Notes: generated by a model from the letters alone, not told the origin. A DNA stretch of 64,000 bases from Deltaproteobacteria bacterium (GCA_017302795.1 JAFLCB010000011.1:62001-126000), one strand, 5' to 3'; numbered from the stretch's first letter, positions 8,362-17,549 are shown. Numbers and translations are program-made.

Positions 8362-9687
8362 TCATCGCTTTCCACAGCTGGCGGCGAATTCTCCACCATT
8401 GGGAAGTCCCGCCAGTATTTCGGAGGTCTGCTTTGAAATAAAATCTGCGATCCGTTTGTAACCCATGTCGTTGTATTGAATAGCGTCCGTGCGAAAGACA
8501 ACAAGACTGTTGTCTTGAGTTTGTTCACGGGTAATACCCACTTCAGCAACCCAAGTTGGTTTCGACCAAAAAGTTTTGATTTCTTCGGCGGTTGGTTTCG
8601 CATCGTCGATAGCCGGTGATGTGTCGACAAAGAACTGCATTTTATTAGGTTGATGTGTCCATTCATACAAATCTGGTTTAATCGAAACGCCTTGGTGGCG
8701 GATGAACAGAATCGGAAGCTTGCGCTGTTCCGCCCAGCTTCCTGCGCGGCGATTGGCCTCGGTCCATCCGTTGATTCCCTGCTGTGCGGCGAGGGCAGTG
8801 GCTTCCCGCAGAAATCGTCTACAAAGCTCGAGTTCACCAAGGAAAGCTCCTCGGCAATATCCGAACAAGCGCCGCTTCCATTGGCTGTGTCGAATAACTC
8901 GCAGCTTTTCGATCCCTTCGATGGATCCTTGGTCGGATCGAAGGTATGAATCGATCCAACCGAAGTCCCAAATAATAAGATCCGGTTTCAGTGGCTCGAC
9001 GTCGTAGACGAGACGCGCGTAACCCATGATCGCCGTCGCGCCCTGCCGGCCAGCATTCCAGATTTCTACTTTGCGAATTTTGCGGCACGCGAACTTGGAC
9101 AATTTCTTGAGCCAAGCTGCAGAGTTCATCTCGCGCTCTAGGAAATGGGGATAGGTTTCATTATCGTTTACGCCGTGGCCGAACACCGGGTAGGACCCCA
9201 GTGCAATAATTCGAAATGTGCTGTCGGCTTTTTCCGCGGGACGCTCTGAGTTTCGAAATCCGAGAGAGTTCGAAGTAATCACATGATCAGAGTCTTCATT
9301 GGGATTGCGAAGAAAGTTTGGAACTTTCCATGTACTGGACGGTGGAAGACGCATTTTTTCGGCGACCAATCTCAGCCGATTTTCATCGTCAAAACCGGAA
9401 TTGATATAGGTATCCAACGGAGGGGAGAAAATATTTGGTCTCGCGGAAAGCGGGCGCGCCCAACCGCGATCAATTCTTGGCTGGACAACAGTATCCATCG
9501 TGCGCACAAAAAGCTCTACCACCGGCGGTTTCTGATCAAGCGCTCGAAGTCGACTGGCCTTAAACCGAAACCACGCCTCCGTGACGAGGAGTGGTCCGAC
9601 AACCATCGCAATGATAACTGCGCACCACTTTACAAGCTCTAATGCGACCGCGAGTCCTGTAGTTTTGCCGACGCTTGAATCCTTCAT
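8362..9687 (-). CDS. Membrane-anchored SGNH-hydrolase-like protein, catalytic residues lost
   Basis: 441 residues with one N-terminal membrane segment (about 19-37) and an extracytoplasmic SGNH-like domain. It shares layout with the neighbour at 10840: NSLGFR, a block I of the form ALGSYPVFGHGV, block II WNAGRQG and block III WDFGWID. In block I the GDS motif reads G-S-Y, so the nucleophile position is tyrosine (about 166). Block III has Ile for the GxND asparagine, and the C-terminal DxxH reads DAIQ. It is therefore probably a pseudoenzyme that binds a glycan or partner. It is divergent from the PP-loop/SGNH/DUF5989 operon, with only 26 bp between the start codons. Confidence 0.7.
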   Translation of the reverse strand: MKDSSVGKTTGLAVALELVKWCAVIIAMVVGPLLVTEAWFRFKASRLRALDQKPPVVELFVRTMDTVVQPRIDRGWARPLSARPNIFSPPLDTYINSGFDDENRLRLVAEKMRLPPSSTWKVPNFLRNPNEDSDHVITSNSLGFRNSERPAEKADSTFRIIALGSYPVFGHGVNDNETYPHFLEREMNSAAWLKKLSKFACRKIRKVEIWNAGRQGATAIMGYARLVYDVEPLKPDLIIWDFGWIDSYLRSDQGSIEGIEKLRVIRHSQWKRRLFGYCRGAFLGELELCRRFLREATALAAQQGINGWTEANRRAGSWAEQRKLPILFIRHQGVSIKPDLYEWTHQPNKMQFFVDTSPAIDDAKPTAEEIKTFWSKPTWVAEVGITREQTQDNSLVVFRTDAIQYNDMGYKRIADFISKQTSEILAGLPNGGEFAASCGKR

Positions 9688-9713
9688 GCTGCTAAAGAGT
9701 AAACCTGCCTTGA

Positions 9714-9983
9714 GTGATGTCCACGGTTGACCCGCGGCGAAAGACTCAATTTAATGGTTCCATGTCGCCAATGGCACCTGTTCGCTTTCTTTTTGCAATA
9801 GTCGTAGTCGGACTATCGCTTATTTTGCCATATCGGCTTCGTATCGCTTTTTTCAGTTTTATTGCCGGCGTCATTCACTCGCCGTTTTGGCTGTTTGGCC
9901 GGATCGCTCGGTACATCTTGGTAAAAACCGAAACGGACAATCCCTATCGCGGCACCGACGATAAGTCGCAGAGGCCGTTGTGA
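9714..9983 (+). CDS. Small membrane protein heading the PP-loop/SGNH operon
   Basis: 89 residues at most. A strongly hydrophobic stretch (PVRFLFAIVVVGLSLIL and a second segment IAFFSFIAGVIHSPFW) predicts one or two membrane helices, followed by a short polar tail. The first start is GTG-ATG at 9714; ATG at 9762 would remove a polar leader and is also possible. Its stop overlaps the start of the next gene (GTGA, 9980-9983). I do not recognise the family. Small membrane proteins such as SxtJ accompany DUF5989 genes elsewhere, but similarity here is too weak to assert. Confidence 0.6.
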   Translation: MMSTVDPRRKTQFNGSMSPMAPVRFLFAIVVVGLSLILPYRLRIAFFSFIAGVIHSPFWLFGRIARYILVKTETDNPYRGTDDKSQRPL

Positions 9984-10843
9984 TTCGATCTGCCGTTATC
10001 TTGTTTTCCGGGGGCACTGATTCAACATGTGCCGCCGCAATTGTGGCTGACCAAGTTGACCGCCTTTATCTTCTGACTTTCGTGGAAACCTCAACGCTGA
10101 AGAGCCCCTTGCCCCACGAAAATGTTCGGCGGCTGCGATTGGCGTTTCCGTCGGTCGAAATATTGCACTTTGTCGTTTCGACCGACCGTCTGGTTCGTTG
10201 GTTAAGTTACGGCGACTCGATTTCCTCTTATCTTCGGCGTCTTTTTAGGGAACATGTTTTTAATTTGGTAACACCTGGATTCAGTTCTTTATCATGGCAT
10301 TTGGCAGCTCTCAGGTTTTCCGCTCTTTTAGTCCAAGCGGGCAAAGAAGAAGTTGTCGGCGTGTATGATGGAATGACCCAAGAACTGACGCATCTACCTG
10401 GCCACATGCCTGTTGTTCGCAGGCAAATTGAATTGATCTATAGCGAAGCGGGTTTCAGTTTCAGCAGCCCAGTTTATGATTTTCCTGTTCCTCCAGATCA
10501 AAAGTTCGTCGATCGTTTGGTAGTTGATCGACATGGGTTTGCTGTAAGTAGCGAGGTGCTCCCTGGAAGTCGAACAACTGGGAAGTACCTTTACGAGCGG
10601 GGAATATTGCCGCACCCGAATGTAAAAGGATCGATGTTTGACGTACAAATGCAACACGACTGTTACCCATTTATTGTCTATAACATGTTGATATTTTGGT
10701 TATTGATGCCCCTCCGTTCCTGGAGCCAAATTGAATCGGATTTATCCAAAGTCATGGCAAGACGAATTGAACAAGCGAGATCCGTCATCGGAAAATGGGA
10801 AGACTTGCGTTTCGAAACACCAACCCCAGTGAGTCAACCATGA
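9980..10843 (+). CDS. PP-loop ATP pyrophosphatase family protein
   Basis: 287 residues starting at GTG in a 4-base overlap with the upstream gene. The N-terminus VILFSGGTDST is the PP-loop (SGGxDS) of N-type ATP pyrophosphatases such as QueC, asparagine synthase and tRNA thiolases, which adenylate a carbonyl before attack by ammonia, amine or sulfur. No CxxC zinc motif of QueC was seen, and the remaining sequence, with a hydrophobic HDCYPFIVYNMLIFWLL near the end, does not fit a named enzyme. Its placement between SGNH and DUF5989 genes, where carbamoyltransferases often sit, suggests it modifies a glycan or metabolite. Specific reaction unknown. Confidence 0.75.
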   Translation: MIRSAVILFSGGTDSTCAAAIVADQVDRLYLLTFVETSTLKSPLPHENVRRLRLAFPSVEILHFVVSTDRLVRWLSYGDSISSYLRRLFREHVFNLVTPGFSSLSWHLAALRFSALLVQAGKEEVVGVYDGMTQELTHLPGHMPVVRRQIELIYSEAGFSFSSPVYDFPVPPDQKFVDRLVVDRHGFAVSSEVLPGSRTTGKYLYERGILPHPNVKGSMFDVQMQHDCYPFIVYNMLIFWLLMPLRSWSQIESDLSKVMARRIEQARSVIGKWEDLRFETPTPVSQP

Positions 10844-11964
10844 ATAAGCCAGCAAAAAAAAATGCCGGGGGCGCAGTTTTAGTTTTATTTCTTTCTAGTG
10901 TTTTTTGGTTTGGCATCTTCGAAATTTCGGCACGGTTTTGGATTCGCAATTTCGGGGACCCCCTGGACCGTGCAAGGCTTGTGATGCAGCCAAGCGAAAG
11001 ATACTTGTGGCGAATGAGACCTGACTATTCGGGCACTTTTGAAAATGCGAAGCTCGTAACGGATGAGAACGGGTTTAGAGTGTCTTACCAACCTAGAGCG
11101 GAAGGTACGGCAGTCAGCGGGGACAGCGCTCGCAACTTTGACTGGCTGGTACTGGGGCCGTCTTCCGCGTTCGGATGGGGCGTTGATTTGGACGACACCT
11201 ATTCTTCGATCGCGGCAAAGGGCGCGGGGAAAACTTTGTTGAATGCCTCGCAGGTAGGTTATGGGATTAGCCAAGGTTTACGAATCTATGAAGATCATCG
11301 CGCACGCTGGAAATTCAATCCGAAAACGGTTTTCATCGCGTATGGCGTTAATGATGTCGATCGCTTTCGTTTCTTTGGTCCGATGGGAGTTAGTGATAGA
11401 GAAGTGTTTGCTCGGGAAGAATCTCTGGAACAATTAAGGTTGGAAAAATGGATCTACCGCTTTGCATTTTCCGGTCTCTTGATGCGAGCGATGCAAGAAG
11501 GCGCAGTGAAATTTGGCTGCCCGGGAAAAGGTAAATTTGAAATCCGCGAGTCCGAAGACGGTTTCTTCGACTCGCTTTCGATTTTAATCGAGCAAGTTGT
11601 GGCCGATGGCCATCGACCGGTTGTCATTGATTCTCCATTTCGGTATCCGTTTGTTACGGATCCGAACCGTGCTGAGCTCGCGACGAAGCAATTCGCTGCG
11701 GCACACGCTGCAGCAAACTCGGGAAATTGCGAAGAGGCAAAGCGACAATTTCAAATGGCGAGAGAGAACGAGCCACACCGTGTGGCACTGGCGATCTCAA
11801 GAATCAACACTCGCTTAAAAGAGTTCGTCGCGATAAAAAGCGTAAGTCTAGTAGAGGCTAGCAAAATGGTTGGTGCTGCCGACGATTTTGTTGACCCCGT
11901 TCATTTCTCCGTTAAGGGCAACAAACAGATTGCTGAGGGTGTCTTGCGTGAACTCAATCGATAA
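10840..11964 (+). CDS. Membrane-anchored SGNH hydrolase-like protein
   Basis: 374 residues; ATG at 10840 overlaps the preceding stop (ATGA). One membrane segment (about 11-29) anchors an extracytoplasmic SGNH domain. Block I is LGPSSAFGWGV (nucleophile candidate Ser108, with Pro in place of the GDS aspartate), block III is YGVNDVD with the oxyanion Asn, and the C-terminal DPVHFS supplies a plausible Asp-His pair. This family removes or transfers acyl groups on glycans and related molecules. It closely parallels the divergent protein at 8362-9687, which has lost these residues. The pair may act together on one substrate (inference). Confidence 0.75.
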   Translation: MNKPAKKNAGGAVLVLFLSSVFWFGIFEISARFWIRNFGDPLDRARLVMQPSERYLWRMRPDYSGTFENAKLVTDENGFRVSYQPRAEGTAVSGDSARNFDWLVLGPSSAFGWGVDLDDTYSSIAAKGAGKTLLNASQVGYGISQGLRIYEDHRARWKFNPKTVFIAYGVNDVDRFRFFGPMGVSDREVFAREESLEQLRLEKWIYRFAFSGLLMRAMQEGAVKFGCPGKGKFEIRESEDGFFDSLSILIEQVVADGHRPVVIDSPFRYPFVTDPNRAELATKQFAAAHAAANSGNCEEAKRQFQMARENEPHRVALAISRINTRLKEFVAIKSVSLVEASKMVGAADDFVDPVHFSVKGNKQIAEGVLRELNR

Positions 11965-12133
11965 ATCACCACCACGGACGCTCAAAGCTTTTTTGGTATT
12001 CTTGTTTCGACGGATTGTCGCCAGTCGGAAGTGGTGGCTCCTTCCGTTATGGATTTTGCTGGTAGCTCTGGCGCTTATATTGTTTCTGACCGGTGCCGGT
12101 GCGCTTTTGCCGGCTATTTACATAGCGTTTTGA
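11948..12133 (+). CDS. DUF5989 family small membrane protein
   Basis: 61 residues from GTG at 11948, which has GAGGGT nine bases upstream and overlaps the SGNH gene by 17 bp. The sequence SRKWWLLPLWILLVALALIL followed by a short Gly/Ala segment and a terminal PAIYIAF is the hallmark of DUF5989, a single-pass peptide that accompanies carbamoyltransferase, SxtJ-like and SGNH genes in other genomes. Its role is unknown; membrane tethering of the enzyme set is a reasonable inference. It ends the four-gene operon. Confidence 0.85.
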   Translation: MNSIDKSPPRTLKAFLVFLFRRIVASRKWWLLPLWILLVALALILFLTGAGALLPAIYIAF

Positions 12134-12205
12134 AACCGCACTCGACTTAGGTCTTTTGCCGGCAGTTCACCTTCACAAACCTGCGTTAAATACCGATTAA
12201 TAGTC

Positions 12206-14833
12206 GTGAAACCAAGCTTTGTTCCTCTCTTGATTTTATTCGGTATTATTTCAGTCGCTTTTGCCTCTGATTGGGATCAGAAATTTTCTGACGTGTGCAA
12301 GTACGATCAATTTTGTTTGCGATTGAAAACGTCTGACGGCGCCTGGCTTCGGCCCAAAGCTGAAATCGTAGCAATTCTGAAAGATAAAGATATTCAAAAC
12401 CAGGTTAAAGCCTCTGCGGCTCAGTATGGAGTCGATGCTTTGGCATTGGCTGGCGCGATCTTGGCCGAAAATTCTTTGAATGTTGGGCTCGCCGATTCCG
12501 TGCAAAATTTCCTTGCAAAGCGAGCGGGAATCACAAGTTTAGGCTCGCGCCAATTTACTTTTGGCCTCGGCCAAATTGGATTGCCAGCAGCGGTCGAGGC
12601 AGAAAATCACGTCGCTAAAATCGAGGGCCGAAGTCCCAAGAATCGAGACGAGCTGGTCGCCGAACTTGTCGATCCGGCGGGATCGATTCGTGTTGCAGCA
12701 GCAATTCTCAGAAAAGTTCAAGACGACTACATGGCCGAGGGCTTCGACATTTCCAAGGACCCCGCACTTTTAACGACGCTTTACAATTTAGGAAAGTCCC
12801 AAGAGCGCGCGAAGCTAGCAAAGTCTTCGGGACTTATGCCTCGACAAAACTATTTTGGGCTCTTTGTTACGAGGTATACTGGCGAACTTCAAAAAATTTT
12901 CGGCACTTCGAAGGCGCTGGCCCCAGTCGTTCCAGCCAGTGCAGCTAAAATCGTTCCAACGAAAGTTCCAGAAGCAAACTCAGAAACCAGATCAGCTCCA
13001 TCGGCGCCAAAAGATCCAAAAGTCGAACCCGATCGGGCTCCGGCAAAACTCGTTGTTCAACGACAACAGGAACGGGTAACTGCAGCGGCACTCAAGTCCT
13101 CCGTTGCGTTGGTGTCTCAGCCAATGCAATGCCGATCAACCGACTATGGCCAAGATCCAGAGCGTGAGGCAAAGTCGATTACGTATGGAGCGCCGCTTGG
13201 AGTGATGGAAGCTGGCGCTGTATACACAGAAATTAGCCGTGCTCTTGATTGTAAATCCAAGGTCTGGAAACTGATAAAAGATGAAAAAGGCCAATCTGGC
13301 TGGATCCAAGAAGATCGCTTAGAAGCTGCGACGATTCAAAAGCTAGTGCCAAAACTCAGCTGTCGCCCGTCGCCCGAACAGTTGAAATGTATTGCAAGTA
13401 TTCGCGCAATGGCAGGGGACCTCGCAATAGAAGATGATCTCGAAAACGGCCTTCTTTATTTGAAGCCTGTGACCGCTCCGAAATCGAAAGAGACGAGTTT
13501 TGCGAATGAAGATCGTCAGTGTGGGTTCAATCCAGAAATTCAAGAAAATAGATCAAGAAAACGTCAGGGTAGCCGTATGGGGAGTTACCCTACCATCAAC
13601 GCCACCAAAGTTCCCATCGCAGAACTTCAAGCGAAGGCGAAAGAGGGACTTAGCATCATCCGATCAGAAATGAAGCGAATGAGTGCCGCTATTGGATTGG
13701 CAGTTGAAGATCTGGAAAGCCCTATGAATCCGTATCAGCGTGCATTCCAAATAATGTATGGCATCGAGCGAGATATTCGAGAGTGTTACGATTCCACTCG
13801 CTCTGAAAATATCTCCTGTCGCGTTTCAGACGGCTTGGGTGACGACTTCAAGAAGGCGTTAGGGGAGATGAAATACAAAAAAAATCCCCCGATCGTCGAG
13901 GTCATGGAGGCTTCTCGCAAACTGGAAAACACCTACTATTCCAATCAGAGAGACGCAGTAAGTGTTAACTTTTATTTCAACCATAGTGATGAGCTTACGA
14001 CCGCTGCGACTTCAGAAATTGTTCGAGAAAGCTTGATAAATTGTGAATCACGTTTGACGGCCCTTCAGGAAAAAGCTGCTGCCGCTGCAAAGAATTCTCC
14101 TACGTCGACTATGCCCCCGTATCCTGCTATTCCGCCACCGAGCTCTATGCCGACAATCGTTTCCGGTGGAGGCGGTGCCATAAGTCCGGGGATGGTAATG
14201 GGAATGGGATTAGGAGGCTTCGGCTCCTTCGGCGGCGGACTTTCGGGAATGATTATTCAAGTTAGGAATTCGGATCTATTTCGTACCATTAAGTCTGCGA
14301 AGCCTGAGGATATTGAAAAGCACAAAGCAATCTTGATTTCGGCGGCGAGATATTGCCACGGACGACTTAATTTGCTTGAAAAAACAGATTCGAAAAACCC
14401 ACTCGATTGCACGGAAGCGCCTGAAATCGTCAGCTATCAGTTCCAAAATTTTGCAAAGGAATACGTTCGCAATGTCATTGGTGAGGATTCGGGCGGACTT
14501 ATGTCTGAAGTTTTATTTGGGGTTCAGTCCATGGTTCCAGAAGAGGTCACAGACGAACTTCGGGGCAACGCGCCCCCTCCTCCTTTGGCCACTCCCGTTC
14601 CCATAGTCGCGGAAAACGAAACTCGAGGGTCCTACTGCCCAAATCGGACTGCAGAAATGATCGAGGCGCTGCTGCAAGAGTACAGCTGCATTTCGCGCGC
14701 CTTTGTACCCACGGACTTTCTTTCTAAGAAACTTTCGCAAAATGATCAGCGAGTCGTATTTAGAAAATTTGAAAAAGAGGATCGATTCGCTGTGGAAGTG
14801 GGGGTAGGTGTATGTTCACCCGTTTTAAAGTGA
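12206..14833 (+). CDS. Large secreted muramidase-like (SLT-type) protein
   Basis: 875 residues from GTG 12206 with a Sec leader ending SVAFA. Residues about 65-230 resemble a lysozyme/lytic-transglycosylase fold: AGAILAENSLN (candidate catalytic Glu), FGLGQIG, and a YNLGKSQERAK...NYFGLFVTRY end. An SH3-like stretch (YTEISRALDC...SGWIQEDRL) follows, then a long charged helical region, a Pro-rich linker, a glycine-rich loop (about 655-690) and an extracellular-looking C-terminus with paired cysteines. It likely acts on peptidoglycan. It overlaps the next gene by 22 bp and leads an operon ending with the O-antigen-ligase-type protein. Transglycosylase activity is inferred from motifs only. Confidence 0.7.
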   Translation: MKPSFVPLLILFGIISVAFASDWDQKFSDVCKYDQFCLRLKTSDGAWLRPKAEIVAILKDKDIQNQVKASAAQYGVDALALAGAILAENSLNVGLADSVQNFLAKRAGITSLGSRQFTFGLGQIGLPAAVEAENHVAKIEGRSPKNRDELVAELVDPAGSIRVAAAILRKVQDDYMAEGFDISKDPALLTTLYNLGKSQERAKLAKSSGLMPRQNYFGLFVTRYTGELQKIFGTSKALAPVVPASAAKIVPTKVPEANSETRSAPSAPKDPKVEPDRAPAKLVVQRQQERVTAAALKSSVALVSQPMQCRSTDYGQDPEREAKSITYGAPLGVMEAGAVYTEISRALDCKSKVWKLIKDEKGQSGWIQEDRLEAATIQKLVPKLSCRPSPEQLKCIASIRAMAGDLAIEDDLENGLLYLKPVTAPKSKETSFANEDRQCGFNPEIQENRSRKRQGSRMGSYPTINATKVPIAELQAKAKEGLSIIRSEMKRMSAAIGLAVEDLESPMNPYQRAFQIMYGIERDIRECYDSTRSENISCRVSDGLGDDFKKALGEMKYKKNPPIVEVMEASRKLENTYYSNQRDAVSVNFYFNHSDELTTAATSEIVRESLINCESRLTALQEKAAAAAKNSPTSTMPPYPAIPPPSSMPTIVSGGGGAISPGMVMGMGLGGFGSFGGGLSGMIIQVRNSDLFRTIKSAKPEDIEKHKAILISAARYCHGRLNLLEKTDSKNPLDCTEAPEIVSYQFQNFAKEYVRNVIGEDSGGLMSEVLFGVQSMVPEEVTDELRGNAPPPPLATPVPIVAENETRGSYCPNRTAEMIEALLQEYSCISRAFVPTDFLSKKLSQNDQRVVFRKFEKEDRFAVEVGVGVCSPVLK

Positions 14834-15252
14834 TTCAGCTACTTCTTTTTTTAAATCTTCTCGCCACTTCCGTGATTTCAGCCTCGCCAGTACTCGCTCA
14901 GCCAGGGGCGTCAACCTGCGAAGCTCATCGATGGCCGTATTCACAAAATGTTAGCGGAATCAGAATTCAGGACTTGGAAAAAGCCAACCGCACAGCGCTT
15001 TACTCCTACCTTTACTTTGAACTAACAAAAGAACCTTCTGGCCGAATCGGAGGTCTTGCAAAAAAGCTGATGTTCTTTCTAAAAAACACCGAACTTAATA
15101 ATGATCGTGCCTTGATGCTTGCGGCGATCGAAACGGCAGCAGAGTTCGATTCCTCTAGTCCCACAGTCTTCAATATTGAAGAACTTTGCCTGATTGATCG
15201 AAAAGCAGCGAGTGTCAAGTCATCGACTCGCCCGTCAAAAAAACGCAAATGA
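14812..15252 (+). CDS. Small secreted protein of unknown function
   Basis: 146 residues with a Sec signal peptide (hydrophobic core about 8-27, cleavage near VLAQ). The mature part has a helical segment, two cysteines and a strongly basic tail (RPSKKRK). No family recognised. It begins inside the 3' end of the muramidase-like gene, with a GGGGGTAGG ribosome site, and its stop overlaps the next start (ATGA), so it is the middle member of a coupled three-gene operon. Confidence 0.7.
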   Translation: MFTRFKVIQLLLFLNLLATSVISASPVLAQPGASTCEAHRWPYSQNVSGIRIQDLEKANRTALYSYLYFELTKEPSGRIGGLAKKLMFFLKNTELNNDRALMLAAIETAAEFDSSSPTVFNIEELCLIDRKAASVKSSTRPSKKRK

Positions 15253-16808
15253 AAAATCGCCTGGAAACTTGGAAATGGCTACCTGCATTTCTAATTTTTT
15301 CCGTCATACCTCTTACGGCCGTTCCGCTTTTCATTGATCCGTATATTCAAAGCAAGAATGCCATACTTTCGATTCTTTACTTATTGGGATTTTCGATCGT
15401 CGCGAGAGATCGTTTTTCCGCAGCTGGCTTTTCTTTAGCGGGTTACCACGGCATTTTGTTTTTCGGGTTTGCGTTGTTCCTCTCTACCTTGGCAAATTTG
15501 GACACCGGATTCCACTGGCCTTTCTGGCTCGAGTCAGTCAGCTATTTTGCAGGTTTTCTGTACTTTGGGGCTTTGGTTTCTGACGCCCGCTTTTGGCCGC
15601 GATTTCAGAGCGCGGTGCTTTTTTCTGCGACTGGCGTGTTGCTTGTACATTTTTATCAGTTGAGCATGGCATTCGCGAACGAGACCCTCGATTCTCGCCG
15701 CGACTATGCGAGCACATTCGGTGAAAACAATCTGCTAAGCCAATATCTTGTGATGGCATTTGCCTCTCTTCTGACGATGCCTGGCAGATTTCCATCCTTT
15801 ATTCGAACTGCGGTTGTTACCGTCATTTTTTTCAACCAATCCCGCTCTGCGATCATTGGAGTTTTGCTATTGATCGCATGGCAGTTTTACCGCGATCGAA
15901 AAACCAACCACGCGATCAACCTTGCTGTAGGTGCTGGTCTAGCGCTTTGCATTTCGCATATTGCTCAGACGAGATTGCCAGAGCAGACCCACTCGACCTT
16001 TCGTGATTTTAGCTCTTGGCAGGTCAGATATGAAGTCGCGAAAGAGTCCTTGGATTTGGTTAGAAGTTCGCCCTTTGGAGTCGGACCAGACCGGTTTCAG
16101 TTCGCGTCGGTCTCTTACTTTCAGGATGGTAAATATAAGCAATCAGATCGAGAGCTATTCACGAATCCCCATAGTGAAGTTCTGCGTTTAGCGACCTCCG
16201 GAGGTTGGCTGCTGGCGATCGCTGGACTTGCACTCGTGGTACAAATGATTCGATTGTTACGGACGGTCGGTCAAAGAAAACCGGTTTCTGTCCTGCTTTT
16301 GATCGCACTTATCCCGGAGATACTTTTCCAGTTTCCTTTCGATATAGGGACGACGGTTTCGTTTTTTTTAGTTGCGTCAGCGGCTGTTGTTGTCACCTTA
16401 AAACAAAACTCGGAAAGTCGGTGGCTTTGGACGTTGGTGTCGATCTGTTCCGCCATGCTATTTGCGATGGGGAATCTCGCGCTGCTTTATTCTGGCTATC
16501 TTGCAAGGCATGCGAAAACAACTGATCAGGCCGTCAGCGCTTGTCTCCTTAACCCGTGGCATTGGCAGACCTGCGAGCTTGCCATTCTAAGGTTGGAGGA
16601 AGAGGCTAACTTTTCCGAGACAAAAGTCCTTATAGACGATCAGTTGAGGCGTTATCCGAATAATTTTTTAGCACTCCGTCATCGAAGTCGTTTTCACTTT
16701 GCAAATGGAAACGTGGAAGCGGGGTGCGAAGTCCTCAAGGCGGAAGCTCAACTCATGAAAGGTGGCTTTACGGCTGCTGAATTTTCCGAGCGGCACTGCG
16801 TGCACTAA
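15249..16808 (+). CDS. O-antigen ligase / Wzy-type polytopic membrane protein
   Basis: 519 residues with about 10-12 membrane segments and one large periplasmic loop. In the Wzy_C/WaaL region the loop carries SPFGVGPDRF and NPHSEVLRLATSGGW, the conserved glycine- and His-containing pattern of O-antigen ligases and polymerases. A C-terminal soluble tail of about 90 residues (RRYPNNFLALRHRSRF) resembles a TPR pair, as in ligases that also glycosylate proteins. It would transfer an undecaprenyl-linked glycan in the periplasm. Coupled by ATGA to the upstream secreted protein. Whether it is ligase or polymerase cannot be told from sequence. Confidence 0.8.
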   Translation: MKNRLETWKWLPAFLIFSVIPLTAVPLFIDPYIQSKNAILSILYLLGFSIVARDRFSAAGFSLAGYHGILFFGFALFLSTLANLDTGFHWPFWLESVSYFAGFLYFGALVSDARFWPRFQSAVLFSATGVLLVHFYQLSMAFANETLDSRRDYASTFGENNLLSQYLVMAFASLLTMPGRFPSFIRTAVVTVIFFNQSRSAIIGVLLLIAWQFYRDRKTNHAINLAVGAGLALCISHIAQTRLPEQTHSTFRDFSSWQVRYEVAKESLDLVRSSPFGVGPDRFQFASVSYFQDGKYKQSDRELFTNPHSEVLRLATSGGWLLAIAGLALVVQMIRLLRTVGQRKPVSVLLLIALIPEILFQFPFDIGTTVSFFLVASAAVVVTLKQNSESRWLWTLVSICSAMLFAMGNLALLYSGYLARHAKTTDQAVSACLLNPWHWQTCELAILRLEEEANFSETKVLIDDQLRRYPNNFLALRHRSRFHFANGNVEAGCEVLKAEAQLMKGGFTAAEFSERHCVH

Positions 16809-16958
16809 CGGCAGTGAAAAGTCATATTTGAGATCCGGTCAGTAGAAATCTCGACTACCATGTTAGTCCGACTTCCCGATACATAGGTTTTTCGTCTAGC
16901 ATCTTTACGGAAACAAATCTTGAGTTTTTGCCGAGAGAGTTTTTAAGATCGTGACCTG

Positions 16959-17438
16959 ATGAATAAATCTGCGTTGATTGCACACATCATTCAAAAGTTG
17001 GAAACGGAACTCGCTGCACTCAAGGCGGCCGCGCTTGAAACCTATGCAGCTGCCACCGGTGACGAAAGCAAACCAGAAAACAAATACGACACTCGCGCAC
17101 TGGAGGCGTCCTATTTAGCCGGAGCCCAGGCGAAGCGAGTTCGTGACACCGAAGGGTCCCTCGCTGTGTTTCGTGTTCTCAAGCCCAAGTCCTTCACTGG
17201 AAAAAGCCAAATCGAATCCACGGCGTTAGTGGAAGTGGACTTAGATGGAAAAACCACGTTTGTGTTCATTGCGCCCGCACGAGGCAGTCTGACGATCGAC
17301 TATGAGGGCCGTTCGATTCAGGTGATTACTCCTCAAAGTCCGCTTGGCGAAGGTCTTTTGGGATTAAGAGTTGGAGACATGGTCAAAATAGACCAAGGTT
17401 CCCGCCAACTTGAATACGAAATAGTGTCCGTAGAATAG
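16959..17438 (+). CDS. GreA/GreB-like transcription elongation factor
   Basis: 159 residues. The N-terminal helical half, with SKPENKYDTRALEASYLAG, and the C-terminal FKBP-like half, ending PLGEGLLGLRVGDMVKI, match Gre-type proteins that bind the secondary channel of RNA polymerase. The N-terminal coiled coil is shorter than in E. coli GreA and the acidic tip is not obvious, so it may compete with GreA rather than stimulate cleavage, as Rnk does. Monocistronic, with 150 bp of featureless sequence upstream. Confidence 0.8.
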   Translation: MNKSALIAHIIQKLETELAALKAAALETYAAATGDESKPENKYDTRALEASYLAGAQAKRVRDTEGSLAVFRVLKPKSFTGKSQIESTALVEVDLDGKTTFVFIAPARGSLTIDYEGRSIQVITPQSPLGEGLLGLRVGDMVKIDQGSRQLEYEIVSVE

Positions 17439-17549
17439 GCAATTGCACCCCTAATTAGGCACATGACCTACGTCCAGTTTTCCGGCCGCTCGTCGTCAAT
17501 CGCGGAAATCCAAAAGCCTTAGACGAAGGTCTATGGTTCCATTTCTCAC

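Noticed and set aside
9714-9983. Assignment of the small membrane protein to SxtJ
   Set aside because: Only hydrophobicity and gene context agree; the characteristic SxtJ ending was not convincing.
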